Source: a virus. Taken from it: DNA of 36,459 nt. Positions 29,204 to 36,459 of the stretch are shown piece after piece (the first letter of the stretch is position 1; the number at the start of each line of letters is the position of its first letter). The notes below the pieces were generated by a model. It worked only from the letters and a program-made list of their open reading frames with translations. It did no database searches and was not told where the DNA came from. The DNA lies in IMG/VR virus record IMGVR_UViG_3300047476_000196, positions 1-36,459 of that record; one strand, written 5' to 3'. Both the position numbers and the translations under genes were made by a program.

Positions 29204-29702
29204 TTTAGGATCAGGTAAAGACTGGCGAGATGAGTGGTTTAACGCTGACATACAGGCTAGAACTAAACCTGACTGGCACGTAGATATTACTCACGTAGAG
29301 TTTGGTGAGGTAATTGATACTAGGTTTGGTAAGGTAGAGATAAAGAAGGGAATGTTTAACCAGATAGTCGCTAATGACGTACTGGAGCATATACCTGATC
29401 TGGTAACGGCAATGACTAACTGTAAAGACTTGCTTGACACAGGTGGCGAGTTCCACATTCAAGTGCCGTATGACTTGAGTTTAGGTGCGTGGCAGGATCC
29501 AACTCACGTAAGAGCATTTAACGAAAACAGCTTTTTATACTATACTGATTGGCACTGGTATCTAGGCTGGGAAGATAGATTTACGGTCAAGACAATGGAG
29601 TTCGGTATATCTGAGTTCGGTCAAACGATACAGGATCAGGAGACGCTACTTAGAACGCCAAGAGCAATAGATTTTATTCGAGTAATCTTAACAAAGAGCT
29701 AA
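29184..29702 (+). CDS. SAM-dependent methyltransferase, class I
   Basis: 172-residue methyltransferase. The SAM motif I is LNLGSGKDWRDEWFNADI (about 6-23) and the later NQIVANDVLEHIPDLVTAM is the Methyltransf_11-type motif with an acidic/His post-motif. HIQVPYDLSLGAWQDPTHVR resembles enzymes acting on glycans or small molecules. The start is TTG at 29184 with GAGG 6 bases before, giving a 20-base overlap with the acetyltransferase gene. It probably acts on the same substrate as its neighbours. Confidence 0.85.
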   Translation: MLPKTLNLGSGKDWRDEWFNADIQARTKPDWHVDITHVEFGEVIDTRFGKVEIKKGMFNQIVANDVLEHIPDLVTAMTNCKDLLDTGGEFHIQVPYDLSLGAWQDPTHVRAFNENSFLYYTDWHWYLGWEDRFTVKTMEFGISEFGQTIQDQETLLRTPRAIDFIRVILTKS

Positions 29703-29703
29703 A

Positions 29704-29778
29704 AAGCCTGAGAATTAGGATGTTGTATTTGTTTACAGCAAAAAAGCGATGGGAATCCTTTCCCTAGTTCTCAGACTT
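29704..29778 (+). other. Long intergenic hairpin
   Basis: CTGAGAATTAGG (29708-29719) pairs with CCTAGTTCTCAG (29763-29774) over 12 positions, one of them G-U. After one mismatch the stem extends by AAG/CTT (29704-29706, 29776-29778). The loop of 43 bases holds a short A-rich part. No U-run follows, so it is not a standard terminator. It fills the gap of 86 bases between the methyltransferase and glycosyltransferase-like genes and may control decay or processing of their mRNA. Confidence 0.6.
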
Positions 29779-29788
29779 ATTAATAATC

Positions 29789-30484
29789 ATGCAAGCTATC
29801 GTTATTTGTTCCACAGGAAACATTGGTCTAAACATACTGCTTTTAAGCATAAAGGCGTATTGTCCGAATATACCTGTATATCTATCCAGTAAAAATACTG
29901 AGGACGCTGAACTTGTAGATACATGGATATACAACGTAGCTACAAACTTTGGTGATGCGTATAACGAAGCTATGTCTAAGGCGTTTTACGATGGCTACAA
30001 AGAAATCATTATCGCTAACGATGACGTTGTTATAACTCCGACAACTTACAAGAATCTACAGTCAGATATTGAGCTACTAAAGAATCACACCGACAAACTA
30101 GGTTTCGTAGGAGCAAGAAGTGACTATATTCTTTGGGATCAAAATATTCGTTGTAGTATTACTAATGATTCTATCTCTGGGTTAAAATGGGCATCAGAAG
30201 ATCACATCAAAGAAGTAGGGGTCATTGCGCCTATTTTTGCTTACATCAATAAACAAGCGTTTGACGTAGCAAGATTCCCTAGCACTAATTGGTATTCAGA
30301 TAACATTATGTGCGATGATCTATCTAAAGCAGGGTTCAGTCATTATGTAAGTACGGCATACGTGCATCATGCGGGAAGTCAGACAGTAGGAATGGACTAC
30401 GCAAAGTGCCACGAGGAACCTAGAGAATGGATACGGACTAACCGTCCTGATAAATACGAGGAAATATATGGGACTACTGGATAA
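29789..30484 (+). CDS. Glycosyltransferase-like protein (GT-A)
   Basis: 231-residue protein. The start MQAIVICSTGNIGLNILLLS and the metal-site motif ANDDVVITP (NDD at 77-79) fit a GT-A glycosyltransferase core. Further on come GFVGARSDYILWD, VGVIAPIFAYINKQAF (acceptor loop region) and a His-containing HYVSTAYVHHAGSQT (last metal ligand candidate). The sugar donor and acceptor are unknown. It probably works with the acetyltransferase and methyltransferase before it. Its end overlaps the next gene by 17 bases. Confidence 0.75.
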   Translation: MQAIVICSTGNIGLNILLLSIKAYCPNIPVYLSSKNTEDAELVDTWIYNVATNFGDAYNEAMSKAFYDGYKEIIIANDDVVITPTTYKNLQSDIELLKNHTDKLGFVGARSDYILWDQNIRCSITNDSISGLKWASEDHIKEVGVIAPIFAYINKQAFDVARFPSTNWYSDNIMCDDLSKAGFSHYVSTAYVHHAGSQTVGMDYAKCHEEPREWIRTNRPDKYEEIYGTTG

Positions 30485-31856
30485 CGCCCTACAAGCCATA
30501 AAGAACCAATACCAAGAGACTAAAGGTAATGTTGGCTTGCTTATGTCTGATCCTAAGCAATATATGTCAGGACTGAACCAAGACGCAGCAGAGTACAACA
30601 GATTGTCAAGTCTAGCTTTACAGGCAGAGCGTAACGCTTATCGTGGATTACCAGTATCTCAGGAACAGGCAGCAGCAAAGCAGTACATAGATCAGCAACA
30701 GCAGGATATGGCGTTAGGATTTGTAGGAAATATAAAAACTGTTAAGCCTAATCCTAAATTGGTTGGTACTGCTGAACAAAGAGCTGCTGAACAAGGATAT
30801 ATAGATTATCTGCATGGAACTCAACGCTTAGATAGGATGCTTGAAGGAAGGACTTTAAATCCTAAAAGGGCTACTTCAGGCCCTATGCCGTATGGAACTC
30901 CAAGCCAAGAATTATCATCTAATTATGCAATGAATAAAGCCGATACATCACGAATAGCTAGTGATGCAGGTGATATGAAAAATTATTTCCAAGTCGCACC
31001 TAAAGATATTGGCTCTAGCGGTAGGTCTTTGATGGCAGTAGAGGACTCATGGTGGAGATTACCTCAAAGTAAAAAGAATGAGATATTAGACAAAGCTAAA
31101 CGTATTGGATATGCGAATCCAGAGGAAGCAGAAGGAAAATGGACTTTGCACCAAACATCTGCGGGTGCGCCATATTCAGAAAGCCACTGGAATTACACTT
31201 TGAACAGAGAAGCTGGTGGGAATCCATTAAAAGCATTACGTCAAACCTACGCAGAAAGCGGAATGTTAGATGCTTATGCTCCAACTGAGTTAGCTGATAT
31301 ATACAAATTAGCAGGATACGATGCTCCAATAACGCAAACAAATGCACCGTGGACTGAAGCAAAAGGCGTATTTTTAGGTAAGGCTAGAATTACTAATCCT
31401 TTGCAAACTACTGACACAAAGAATTTACAAGAAAATGTCATACCGTATTTAAAAGAACAGTTCAAAAATGACAAGACTCGTAAGAAACAATATGGTGCAG
31501 ATCAATGGGATAAAAACACAAGATATACGCCTAAAGAATGGGTAGATCAGTTAGAGCAGGATGTTGCTAATGGTCAAAACTCTTTTGTATGGACATCAAT
31601 TCCTGATAAAGTTACTAAAACACTAAAAGAAGGTTTAGGGTATAACGGAATCATAGACACAAGCGGCAAAGGTGGATCAGGAACTCCAGTGCCAGTAGTG
31701 ATACCTTTTGAGCCTGGTCAGATACGATCAAGATTTGCTCAGTTTGATCCTGCAAAGATTGGGCAACCAGATTTATTAGCTGGAGTAGTTCCACTAGGAT
31801 TGTTAGCAGGACAAGAACAGCTAGAGATGAAGAAAGAAAAGAAACCTAAGAAGTAA
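30468..31856 (+). CDS. Large protein with ADP-ribosyltransferase-like end motifs
   Basis: 462-residue protein. The N-terminal 90 residues are helical and Gln-rich, similar in style to internal virion proteins. YLHGT at 114-118, followed by DRMLEGRTL and an LSSNYA segment, recalls the nicotinamide-pocket start of ADP-ribosyltransferase (ART) domains. The C-terminal stretch GYNGIIDTSGKGG ... PVVIPFEPGQIRSRFAQFDP (391-428) matches the usual ART-PolyVal/MuF-type ending (F-x-P-x-Q-I-K/R-S ... FDP). A hydrophobic piece and a Lys-rich tail follow. It may modify host proteins after entry, or be virion-packaged. Tentative, since only these motifs were seen. Confidence 0.6.
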   Translation: MGLLDNALQAIKNQYQETKGNVGLLMSDPKQYMSGLNQDAAEYNRLSSLALQAERNAYRGLPVSQEQAAAKQYIDQQQQDMALGFVGNIKTVKPNPKLVGTAEQRAAEQGYIDYLHGTQRLDRMLEGRTLNPKRATSGPMPYGTPSQELSSNYAMNKADTSRIASDAGDMKNYFQVAPKDIGSSGRSLMAVEDSWWRLPQSKKNEILDKAKRIGYANPEEAEGKWTLHQTSAGAPYSESHWNYTLNREAGGNPLKALRQTYAESGMLDAYAPTELADIYKLAGYDAPITQTNAPWTEAKGVFLGKARITNPLQTTDTKNLQENVIPYLKEQFKNDKTRKKQYGADQWDKNTRYTPKEWVDQLEQDVANGQNSFVWTSIPDKVTKTLKEGLGYNGIIDTSGKGGSGTPVPVVIPFEPGQIRSRFAQFDPAKIGQPDLLAGVVPLGLLAGQEQLEMKKEKKPKK

Positions 31857-31884
31857 CGCATGACACCAGAAAGGTAATGCAAAA

Positions 31885-32196
31885 ATGGAAACAGATTACA
31901 CCAGTAAAATAGAGGAAGATGCACGAATAGCTAACCTTACTAATATGGGTAAGGGTAGACCTAAAGGTGCGGTCAACAAGTCAACATCTATCGTTAAGGA
32001 AGCTATTGCAAAGCTACTAGAACGTAACGTAGAGAACATGGATGGATGGCTAGAACAGGTAGCTAAGGACGATCCTTACAAGGCTTTAGACCTAATGAAT
32101 AAGCTGTGTGAGTACCACGTACCTAAACTGGCTAGGTCAGAGATTACAGGTGCAGATGGTGGCGCAGTAGAGCATAGCGTGACATGGCAGAAGTAA
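31885..32196 (+). CDS. terS: Terminase small subunit-like protein
   Basis: 103-residue protein with GKGRPKGAVNKSTSIVKEAI (DNA-binding N-terminal region as in many small terminase-type proteins), then WLEQVAKDDPYKALDLMNKL and YHVPKLARSEITG. It should recognise the packaging site and feed DNA to the large subunit. AAAGGTAA precedes the ATG. In most related phages the large subunit follows directly; here an HNH gene with its own promoter is inserted between them. Confidence 0.78.
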   Translation: METDYTSKIEEDARIANLTNMGKGRPKGAVNKSTSIVKEAIAKLLERNVENMDGWLEQVAKDDPYKALDLMNKLCEYHVPKLARSEITGADGGAVEHSVTWQK

Positions 32197-32200
32197 TACT

Positions 32201-32229
32201 TTGAATATTTACTAAAAAAGTATTAAAAT
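32201..32229 (+). promoter_or_regulatory. Promoter of the HNH gene between terS and terL
   Basis: -35 TTGAAT (32201-32206), 17-base spacer, -10 TAAAAT (32224-32229; five of six consensus bases). It starts four bases after the terS stop codon and fires into the HNH gene and terL. The AT-rich spacer suggests it arrived together with the HNH gene. Confidence 0.75.
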
Positions 32230-32249
32230 ATATCCATTAGGAGAATCTT

Positions 32250-32768
32250 ATGGATAGAAAAGCCAGAGTTGTCGATTTAGATGGTTTAGAGCATCATCAT
32301 TGCGGTAAGTGCAAAACATATAAATTGCCAGAAGAATTTTATTTAAACGCAAGATCGCTTACTGGTAGAGGCTCATATTGCAAGCCATGTATGAGCGATT
32401 ATACAAAGACAGAAAAATGGTCTAACTGGAGAAAAGAAAAGTATTACAAAAATCCATCAAGATCAATTTGGATAGAAGCTAGAAACAGAGCTAAAAAAGC
32501 TGGATTGCCTTTTAATATTGATCCAGAGGATTGTGAGATTCCGGATTTATGCCCAGTTTTAGGGATAAAGTTAATTAATAAGGGATTTGGCACAAGAAAT
32601 GATGCTACTCCTACTTTAGATAGAATTAGAAACACAGAAGGATATATTAAAGGGAATGTGAAAATTATTTCTTGGAAAGCAAATAGGCTTAAGTCTGATT
32701 GCAATGACTACAATGTTTTTTTAGCGATAGCGGAATATGTCAGAAATAATAATCCCTTACAAACCTAG
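32250..32768 (+). CDS. HNH endonuclease inserted between terminase genes
   Basis: 172-residue nuclease. The N-terminal zinc ribbon has C18-x2-C21 and C44-x2-C47 (HHHCGKCKTYKLPEEFY; SYCKPC). The nuclease end carries CPVLGIKL, TLDRIRNTEGYIKGNVKIIS and KANRLKSD, typical of free-standing HNH/His-Me homing-type enzymes in phages. AGGAG precedes the ATG. It has a promoter of its own, is more AT-rich than terS and terL, and overlaps the terL start by 32 bases. Homing insertion is the main reading; a packaging-associated HNH, known beside terminases in some phages, is an alternative. Confidence 0.88.
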   Translation: MDRKARVVDLDGLEHHHCGKCKTYKLPEEFYLNARSLTGRGSYCKPCMSDYTKTEKWSNWRKEKYYKNPSRSIWIEARNRAKKAGLPFNIDPEDCEIPDLCPVLGIKLINKGFGTRNDATPTLDRIRNTEGYIKGNVKIISWKANRLKSDCNDYNVFLAIAEYVRNNNPLQT

Positions 32769-33996
32769 ACCACAGCAGTTAATCCTGCATGATGCTCTTG
32801 ATAACAATAGATTTGTTGTTGGGGTTATGCACAGAAGGTTTGGGAAAACAGTGGCTGCGATCAACCAGCTTATCAAAAAAGCAATAGAGTGTGAGTTAGA
32901 TGATCCTAGATTCTGCTATGTTGCTCCTACATATACACAAGCCAAGAGGATAGCGTTTGACTACTTGGTTAAGTTCACAAGACCTTTGGGTGCTAGCGTA
33001 AACATCTCTGAGCTGCGTGTTGACTTTTGGGGTAGAAGAATCTCGTTGCATGGCGCAGATAATCCAGATTCATTACGTGGAACTTACTACGATGGATGCG
33101 TCTTAGACGAAGTAGGAGACATGAACCCAAAGGTATGGAATGAGGTTCTTAGACCGAGTCTGAGTGATAGATTAGGCTGGTGCTTATTTATCGGAACTCC
33201 AAAGGGTCGTAACCATTTCGCAGACTTTAGAGATCGAGCTGAGGAAACTGATGGGTGGAAGTTGCTAGAGTTTAAAGCTAGTGAAACTGGCATTATTCCT
33301 GAGTCAGAACTTAACGCAGCTCGTGCTGAGATGGGTGAGGATAAGTACCAACAAGAGTTCGAATGTAACTTTAATAGTGCCGTAGAAGGGGCTTACTATG
33401 GGCAGATTATCAACGATCTTGAAGCAAAAGGTCGTCTCACCACTGTTGACCGTGATGATCTTTGCAAGTCTTATGTGGCTTGGGATTTGGGTATGGGTGA
33501 CTCTACTTGCTTGTGGGTGGCTCAATTGGTTGGCAAGGAAGTCAGGCTCATTGATTTCGTGGAAAACCACGGGGTCGGGCTTGATTGGTATGTCAATTGG
33601 CTCAAAGAAAATAGATATGAGCGTTTCTACCAGTACCTTCCACATGACGTTGAAGTCCGTGAAATGGGGACAGGAAAGAGTCGCAAGGAAGTCCTCCAAG
33701 AAGCAGGACTAGAGATTACCGTAGCTCCTAGACTATCTGTGGCTGATGGCATACAGGCTGTGCGTAGGCTGCTACCACGTTGTTGGTTTGACAAGGATAA
33801 GACTAAGCAAGGCGTTAATGCTTTACGTAACTATCGCAGGGAATATAACGAGAAGCAGAACGTGTACTACGAGAAACCGCTACATGATTGGGCATCTCAC
33901 GCATCAGATAGTTTTAGGTATTTAGCGATAACACTTGACGAATCGGACGATTCATGGTCATCAAATATCCCAATTAATACTAAATGGGTTGTATAA
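32737..33996 (+). CDS. terL: Terminase large subunit
   Basis: 419-residue packaging motor ATPase-nuclease. The Walker A variant is HRRFGKT (32-38), Walker B is CVLDEVG (121-127, Asp124 and catalytic Glu125) and the coupling motif GTP lies at 153-155. The RNase-H-type nuclease starts with D250 in VAWDLGMGDST and has a late acidic site in HDWASHASDSFRYL. The ATG at 32737 lies inside the HNH gene and its ribosome site is weak (GGAA close to the start), so it may depend on coupling. It is followed by the portal after 29 bases. Confidence 0.95.
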   Translation: MSEIIIPYKPRPQQLILHDALDNNRFVVGVMHRRFGKTVAAINQLIKKAIECELDDPRFCYVAPTYTQAKRIAFDYLVKFTRPLGASVNISELRVDFWGRRISLHGADNPDSLRGTYYDGCVLDEVGDMNPKVWNEVLRPSLSDRLGWCLFIGTPKGRNHFADFRDRAEETDGWKLLEFKASETGIIPESELNAARAEMGEDKYQQEFECNFNSAVEGAYYGQIINDLEAKGRLTTVDRDDLCKSYVAWDLGMGDSTCLWVAQLVGKEVRLIDFVENHGVGLDWYVNWLKENRYERFYQYLPHDVEVREMGTGKSRKEVLQEAGLEITVAPRLSVADGIQAVRRLLPRCWFDKDKTKQGVNALRNYRREYNEKQNVYYEKPLHDWASHASDSFRYLAITLDESDDSWSSNIPINTKWVV

Positions 33997-34025
33997 TAAG
34001 CAAAATATCCGCATAGGGTTTAGCT

Positions 34026-36119
34026 ATGGATTCAGGACAAGTAAAAGGTATTTTAGAGAACGAGATTGATAACTCAATCGGCTTTATCGACTCTGAAACT
34101 ACTGACGAACGGACAAGAGCATTACAGTATTACTTACGTGAACCTTACGGTAACGAGGTTGAAGGTCGCTCACAGATCGTAACGGGGGAAGTAGCTGAAG
34201 CTGTTGATGGCGCATTGCCACAGCTTCTACGTGTCTTTACGACAACAGAGGACATAGTTTACTTTGAGCCTAAGTCACCTAATGACGAGGAAACAGCAAA
34301 GCAAGCTACTGAATACTGTAACTGGGTGTTCTATCGTGAGAATGATGGTCTGCTGATTCTGCATAACTGGTTTAAGGATGCGCTCCTGCAAAAGACAGGC
34401 GTTGTTAAGTCTTACTGGGATTCGCAAGAAGATGTAGTCAAAGAAAAGTACAAGAACCTAACAGAAGAAGAACTCGCTTTATTGCTATCTGACGAGACGA
34501 TGGAAGTCGTGCGTCAAAAGGTCGAGATGGTAGAAGCTGGTGTAGATCAGATGGGTATGCCGATTATGGCTCCGTCTTATTCTGTAACGGTAAAGAAGGT
34601 TAAGAAGTCTGGTCAGGTAAAGATTGAGAACGTGCCACCAGAGGAGTTCTTGATCTCTAAGGCTGCTAAGACTATTGATGATTCTCCGTTCGTTGCTCAC
34701 AGACGTTTAATGCCTCGTAGTGATCTTATCGCTATGGGTTACAGTAAAGACGTAGTTGACAGTCTGCCAACGTATGATGATCTAACCTATAGTCCTGAGC
34801 GTATCGCACGATTTAACCAAGACGAGCAGCCAGATTCCTCGCCTAGCCTAGACTTCTCGATGCAAGTGCTTGAGGTTTACGAGTGCTATATACGTATTGA
34901 CGAGGACGAGGACGGTATTGCTGAGTTACGCAGGATTGTTTACTGTGGCTCTGAGATTCTGGATGACGAAGAAACAGACGTTATTCCGTTCCATTCAATC
35001 TGTCCTATCCCAATCCCACATAAGTTCTTTGGGCAGTCATTAGCTGATCGCACAATGGACATTCAGTTAATCAAGTCCACGTTAATGCGTCAGACTTTGG
35101 ATAACTTGTATCTAACGAATAATGCTCGTGTTGGCGTGGTTGACGGTCAGGTAAACCTTGACGATATGCTTAACGCTACGCCTGGTGGAATTATCCGAGT
35201 AAAGAATCCTAATGCTCTGATTCCAATGCAAGTGCCTAGCGTTACAGGTCAGGCGTTCCCAATGTTCGAGTACCTTGACGGTGTAGCAGCCAAGCGTACA
35301 GGCGTATCAGACGCTAACGCAGGTTTGGATCCAGACGTACTCAATAACGTCACAGCTACTGCTGTAGCGGCTATGATGAAGTCTAATAGCGGTAAGTTGG
35401 AGTTGATTGCTCGTGTGTTCGCTGATACTGGCGTTAAGTCGTTGTTCAGAGGTATCTTGCATCTATTGGGCAAGTATCAGGACAAGGCAAAGCTAGTCCG
35501 TATGCGTGGCAAGTACGTACAGTACGATCCTAGAACTTGGGCGAATGAATACGACATTAGCATTAACGTAGGCTTAGGTTCTGGTGACAGAGATCAGAAG
35601 TTGGCAATGTTGCAAATGATTCTGGCTAAACAAGAGCAGATATTGCAGCAGTTCGGCCCATCTAATCCACTAGTATCGGTAGGTCAGTATCGCACCACGT
35701 TAGCAAAGTTTATCGAGTCAGCAGGGTTTAAAGATGCAAACGCATTTCTTAACGAGATTACTCCTGAACAAGATGCTGCTCTTGCACAGCCTCAGCCTCC
35801 ATCTCCCGATGCACAGGCAGAGGTTGCTCAAATGCTTGCGGACGTTGAACGAGAGAAGATCGCTGCGAAGTCGCAGATTGAAGCGGAGAGATTGAGATTA
35901 AAGCAGCAGGAACTCGAAGCTCAATATACCCAAAAGGGTCTAGAGATGGCTATGAAGAACCAGCAGCAACAGTCTGACATCAAGATTAAAGAAGCACAGT
36001 TAGCTGTTCAGCAGTTACAGGCAATTCTAACGATGGATATGGCAGACGAGCAGATGCGTCAGAAGCAAGCTGAGATTGTCCTGAAAGCGATTAAAGAATT
36101 AGGTGGTTTAGTCCAATGA
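34026..36119 (+). CDS. Portal protein (P22-like)
   Basis: 697-residue portal, near the length of P22 gp1 (725). The N-terminal part (EVEGRSQIVTGEVAEAVDGA, LPQLLRVFTTTEDIVYFEP, later WVFYRENDGLLILHNWFKDA) and the wing/stem phrases ISKAAKTIDDSPFVAHRRLM and IPIPHKFFGQSLADRTMDIQ are typical of P22/SU10-type portals. Residues from about 565 form a Gln/Ala/Glu-rich helical barrel-like end (VEREKIAAKSQIEAERLRLK). It makes the 12-mer ring for DNA entry and tail attachment. ATGA overlap with the last gene. Confidence 0.95.
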   Translation: MDSGQVKGILENEIDNSIGFIDSETTDERTRALQYYLREPYGNEVEGRSQIVTGEVAEAVDGALPQLLRVFTTTEDIVYFEPKSPNDEETAKQATEYCNWVFYRENDGLLILHNWFKDALLQKTGVVKSYWDSQEDVVKEKYKNLTEEELALLLSDETMEVVRQKVEMVEAGVDQMGMPIMAPSYSVTVKKVKKSGQVKIENVPPEEFLISKAAKTIDDSPFVAHRRLMPRSDLIAMGYSKDVVDSLPTYDDLTYSPERIARFNQDEQPDSSPSLDFSMQVLEVYECYIRIDEDEDGIAELRRIVYCGSEILDDEETDVIPFHSICPIPIPHKFFGQSLADRTMDIQLIKSTLMRQTLDNLYLTNNARVGVVDGQVNLDDMLNATPGGIIRVKNPNALIPMQVPSVTGQAFPMFEYLDGVAAKRTGVSDANAGLDPDVLNNVTATAVAAMMKSNSGKLELIARVFADTGVKSLFRGILHLLGKYQDKAKLVRMRGKYVQYDPRTWANEYDISINVGLGSGDRDQKLAMLQMILAKQEQILQQFGPSNPLVSVGQYRTTLAKFIESAGFKDANAFLNEITPEQDAALAQPQPPSPDAQAEVAQMLADVEREKIAAKSQIEAERLRLKQQELEAQYTQKGLEMAMKNQQQQSDIKIKEAQLAVQQLQAILTMDMADEQMRQKQAEIVLKAIKELGGLVQ

Positions 36120-36346
36120 GTAAAGCAGATTGGGCAGCTCGAATACTTCAAGATGAGCGATTCATTGAGGTAATGAACGAGCTAAAAGAGTTAGAGATAC
36201 AGAAGTTTAGAAGTACAGATTACAGCGACATGGAACTACGTGAACAAGCGTATCTACGCCTCAGGGTTCTGGAGGATATAGAAGGTTATATTCAAGGGCT
36301 TACTAACCAAAAGCTCATTGACGCAAAAAGATGGAAGATTTTGTAG
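36116..36346 (+). CDS. Small portal-linked helical protein, crosses the circle junction
   Basis: 76-residue helical protein (MSKADWAARILQDERFIEVM, later MELREQAYLRLRVLEDIEGY) of a type regularly found after P22-like portal genes. Role unknown. The last 14 bases (36333-36346) are the start of the terminal overlap, so the same gene end appears at 1-14. The gene is complete here. Start ATG overlaps the portal stop (ATGA). Confidence 0.8.
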   Translation: MSKADWAARILQDERFIEVMNELKELEIQKFRSTDYSDMELREQAYLRLRVLEDIEGYIQGLTNQKLIDAKRWKIL

Positions 36347-36459
36347 TCCGTATAGGGCGGTTCCCTATATAATTATGGAAATGAAAACATGAGCGATACT
36401 GAAAGCACCACTCCAGAGGGAAGTGCGCAGTTAGATGTAAATGGTGCAGCTAACGCTAT
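36333..36459. repeat. Direct terminal repeat, right copy
   Basis: Identical to bases 1-127, see the left copy. It contains the end of the small portal-linked gene, a second copy of the 7-bp hairpin (36351-36369) and the beginning of the scaffold gene. Confidence 0.95.
36389..36459 (+). CDS. Scaffold protein, partial duplicate of gene start
   Basis: First 71 bases of the scaffold gene repeated at the contig end, cut by the end of sequence. It is an artefact of linear display of a circular molecule, not a second gene. Confidence 0.95.
   Translation, partial: MSDTESTTPEGSAQLDVNGAANA

Noticed and set aside
33398-33712. Alternative frames within terL (also the leftward frame 33304-33699)
   Set aside because: terL motifs are complete in the main frame; the others have no ribosome site or recognisable content.
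1-36459. CRISPR array, tRNA genes, integrase or att sites
   Set aside because: No regularly spaced short repeats, no cloverleaf with a TTCRA loop and no recombinase motifs were found by reading both strands; a tRNAscan run would settle the tRNA point.

Overview
The window is a complete, circularly assembled genome of a tailed double-stranded DNA phage, best read as a short-tailed (podovirus-type) phage of a Gram-negative bacterium. The first and last 127 bases are identical, so the unique circle is 36,332 bp. The virion genes point to this morphology: a P22-like portal, a DUF5309/SU10-type capsid protein, an SU10/P22-type adaptor and nozzle, four large consecutive internal or ejection-type proteins, and no tail tube, sheath or tape-measure gene. 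The protein families (DUF1376, DUF7696, DUF6321, YbcO-like, GTA-type holin) recall phages of freshwater or soil Proteobacteria, perhaps Burkholderiales. That host guess is inference. I see no integrase, excisionase, DNA polymerase, RNA polymerase, tRNA, CRISPR array or reverse transcriptase, so a lytic life style using the host polymerases is likely.

Layout. About 1-9 kb: scaffold, major capsid protein, a rho-independent terminator, a glycosyltransferase-like gene, adaptor, small tail proteins, nozzle, a C1q-like fibre protein and a GNAT-like protein. About 7.8-12 kb: four alanine/glycine-rich internal virion proteins. About 12-16 kb: a large set of fibre and adhesin genes, including a polyglycine fibre and two small fibre-linked genes. 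About 16-18 kb: lysis cassette (small membrane protein, C-terminally anchored protein, 3-TM holin, GH24 endolysin, secreted coiled-coil protein), then a metallophosphoesterase. About 19.0-21.5 kb: the only leftward operon, with an ERF annealing protein, an SSB-tailed protein, a Cro-like repressor and several tiny genes, driven by a clear promoter at 21,610-21,582 that has a palindrome in its spacer.

About 21.7-27 kb: rightward early/replication genes: small leader proteins, a zinc-ribbon protein, a DUF1376 replication protein, a CHC2-only primase fragment, a DnaB-like helicase, an orphan DNA methyltransferase, an HNH homing endonuclease, a VRR-NUC-type nuclease and small accessory proteins. 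A single leftward gene at 27.1-27.3 kb encodes an extremely acidic, aromatic protein with no Lys, Arg or His, the best candidate here for a DNA-mimic anti-defence protein. About 27.4-31.9 kb: DUF3310, a YbcO-like nuclease, four overlapping lysine-rich mini-genes, a cluster of surface/glycan-type enzymes (acetyltransferase, methyltransferase, glycosyltransferase-like) and a 462-residue protein with ADP-ribosyltransferase-like end motifs. About 31.9-36.3 kb: small terminase, a free-standing HNH gene with its own promoter, large terminase, portal, and a small portal-linked gene whose end runs through the circle junction into the scaffold region.

Genes are packed with 1-, 4- or 8-base overlaps and there is no gene-free stretch over 300 bases. 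The longest gaps are 19,816-19,994, 21,547-21,706 and 22,483-22,583, each described below.
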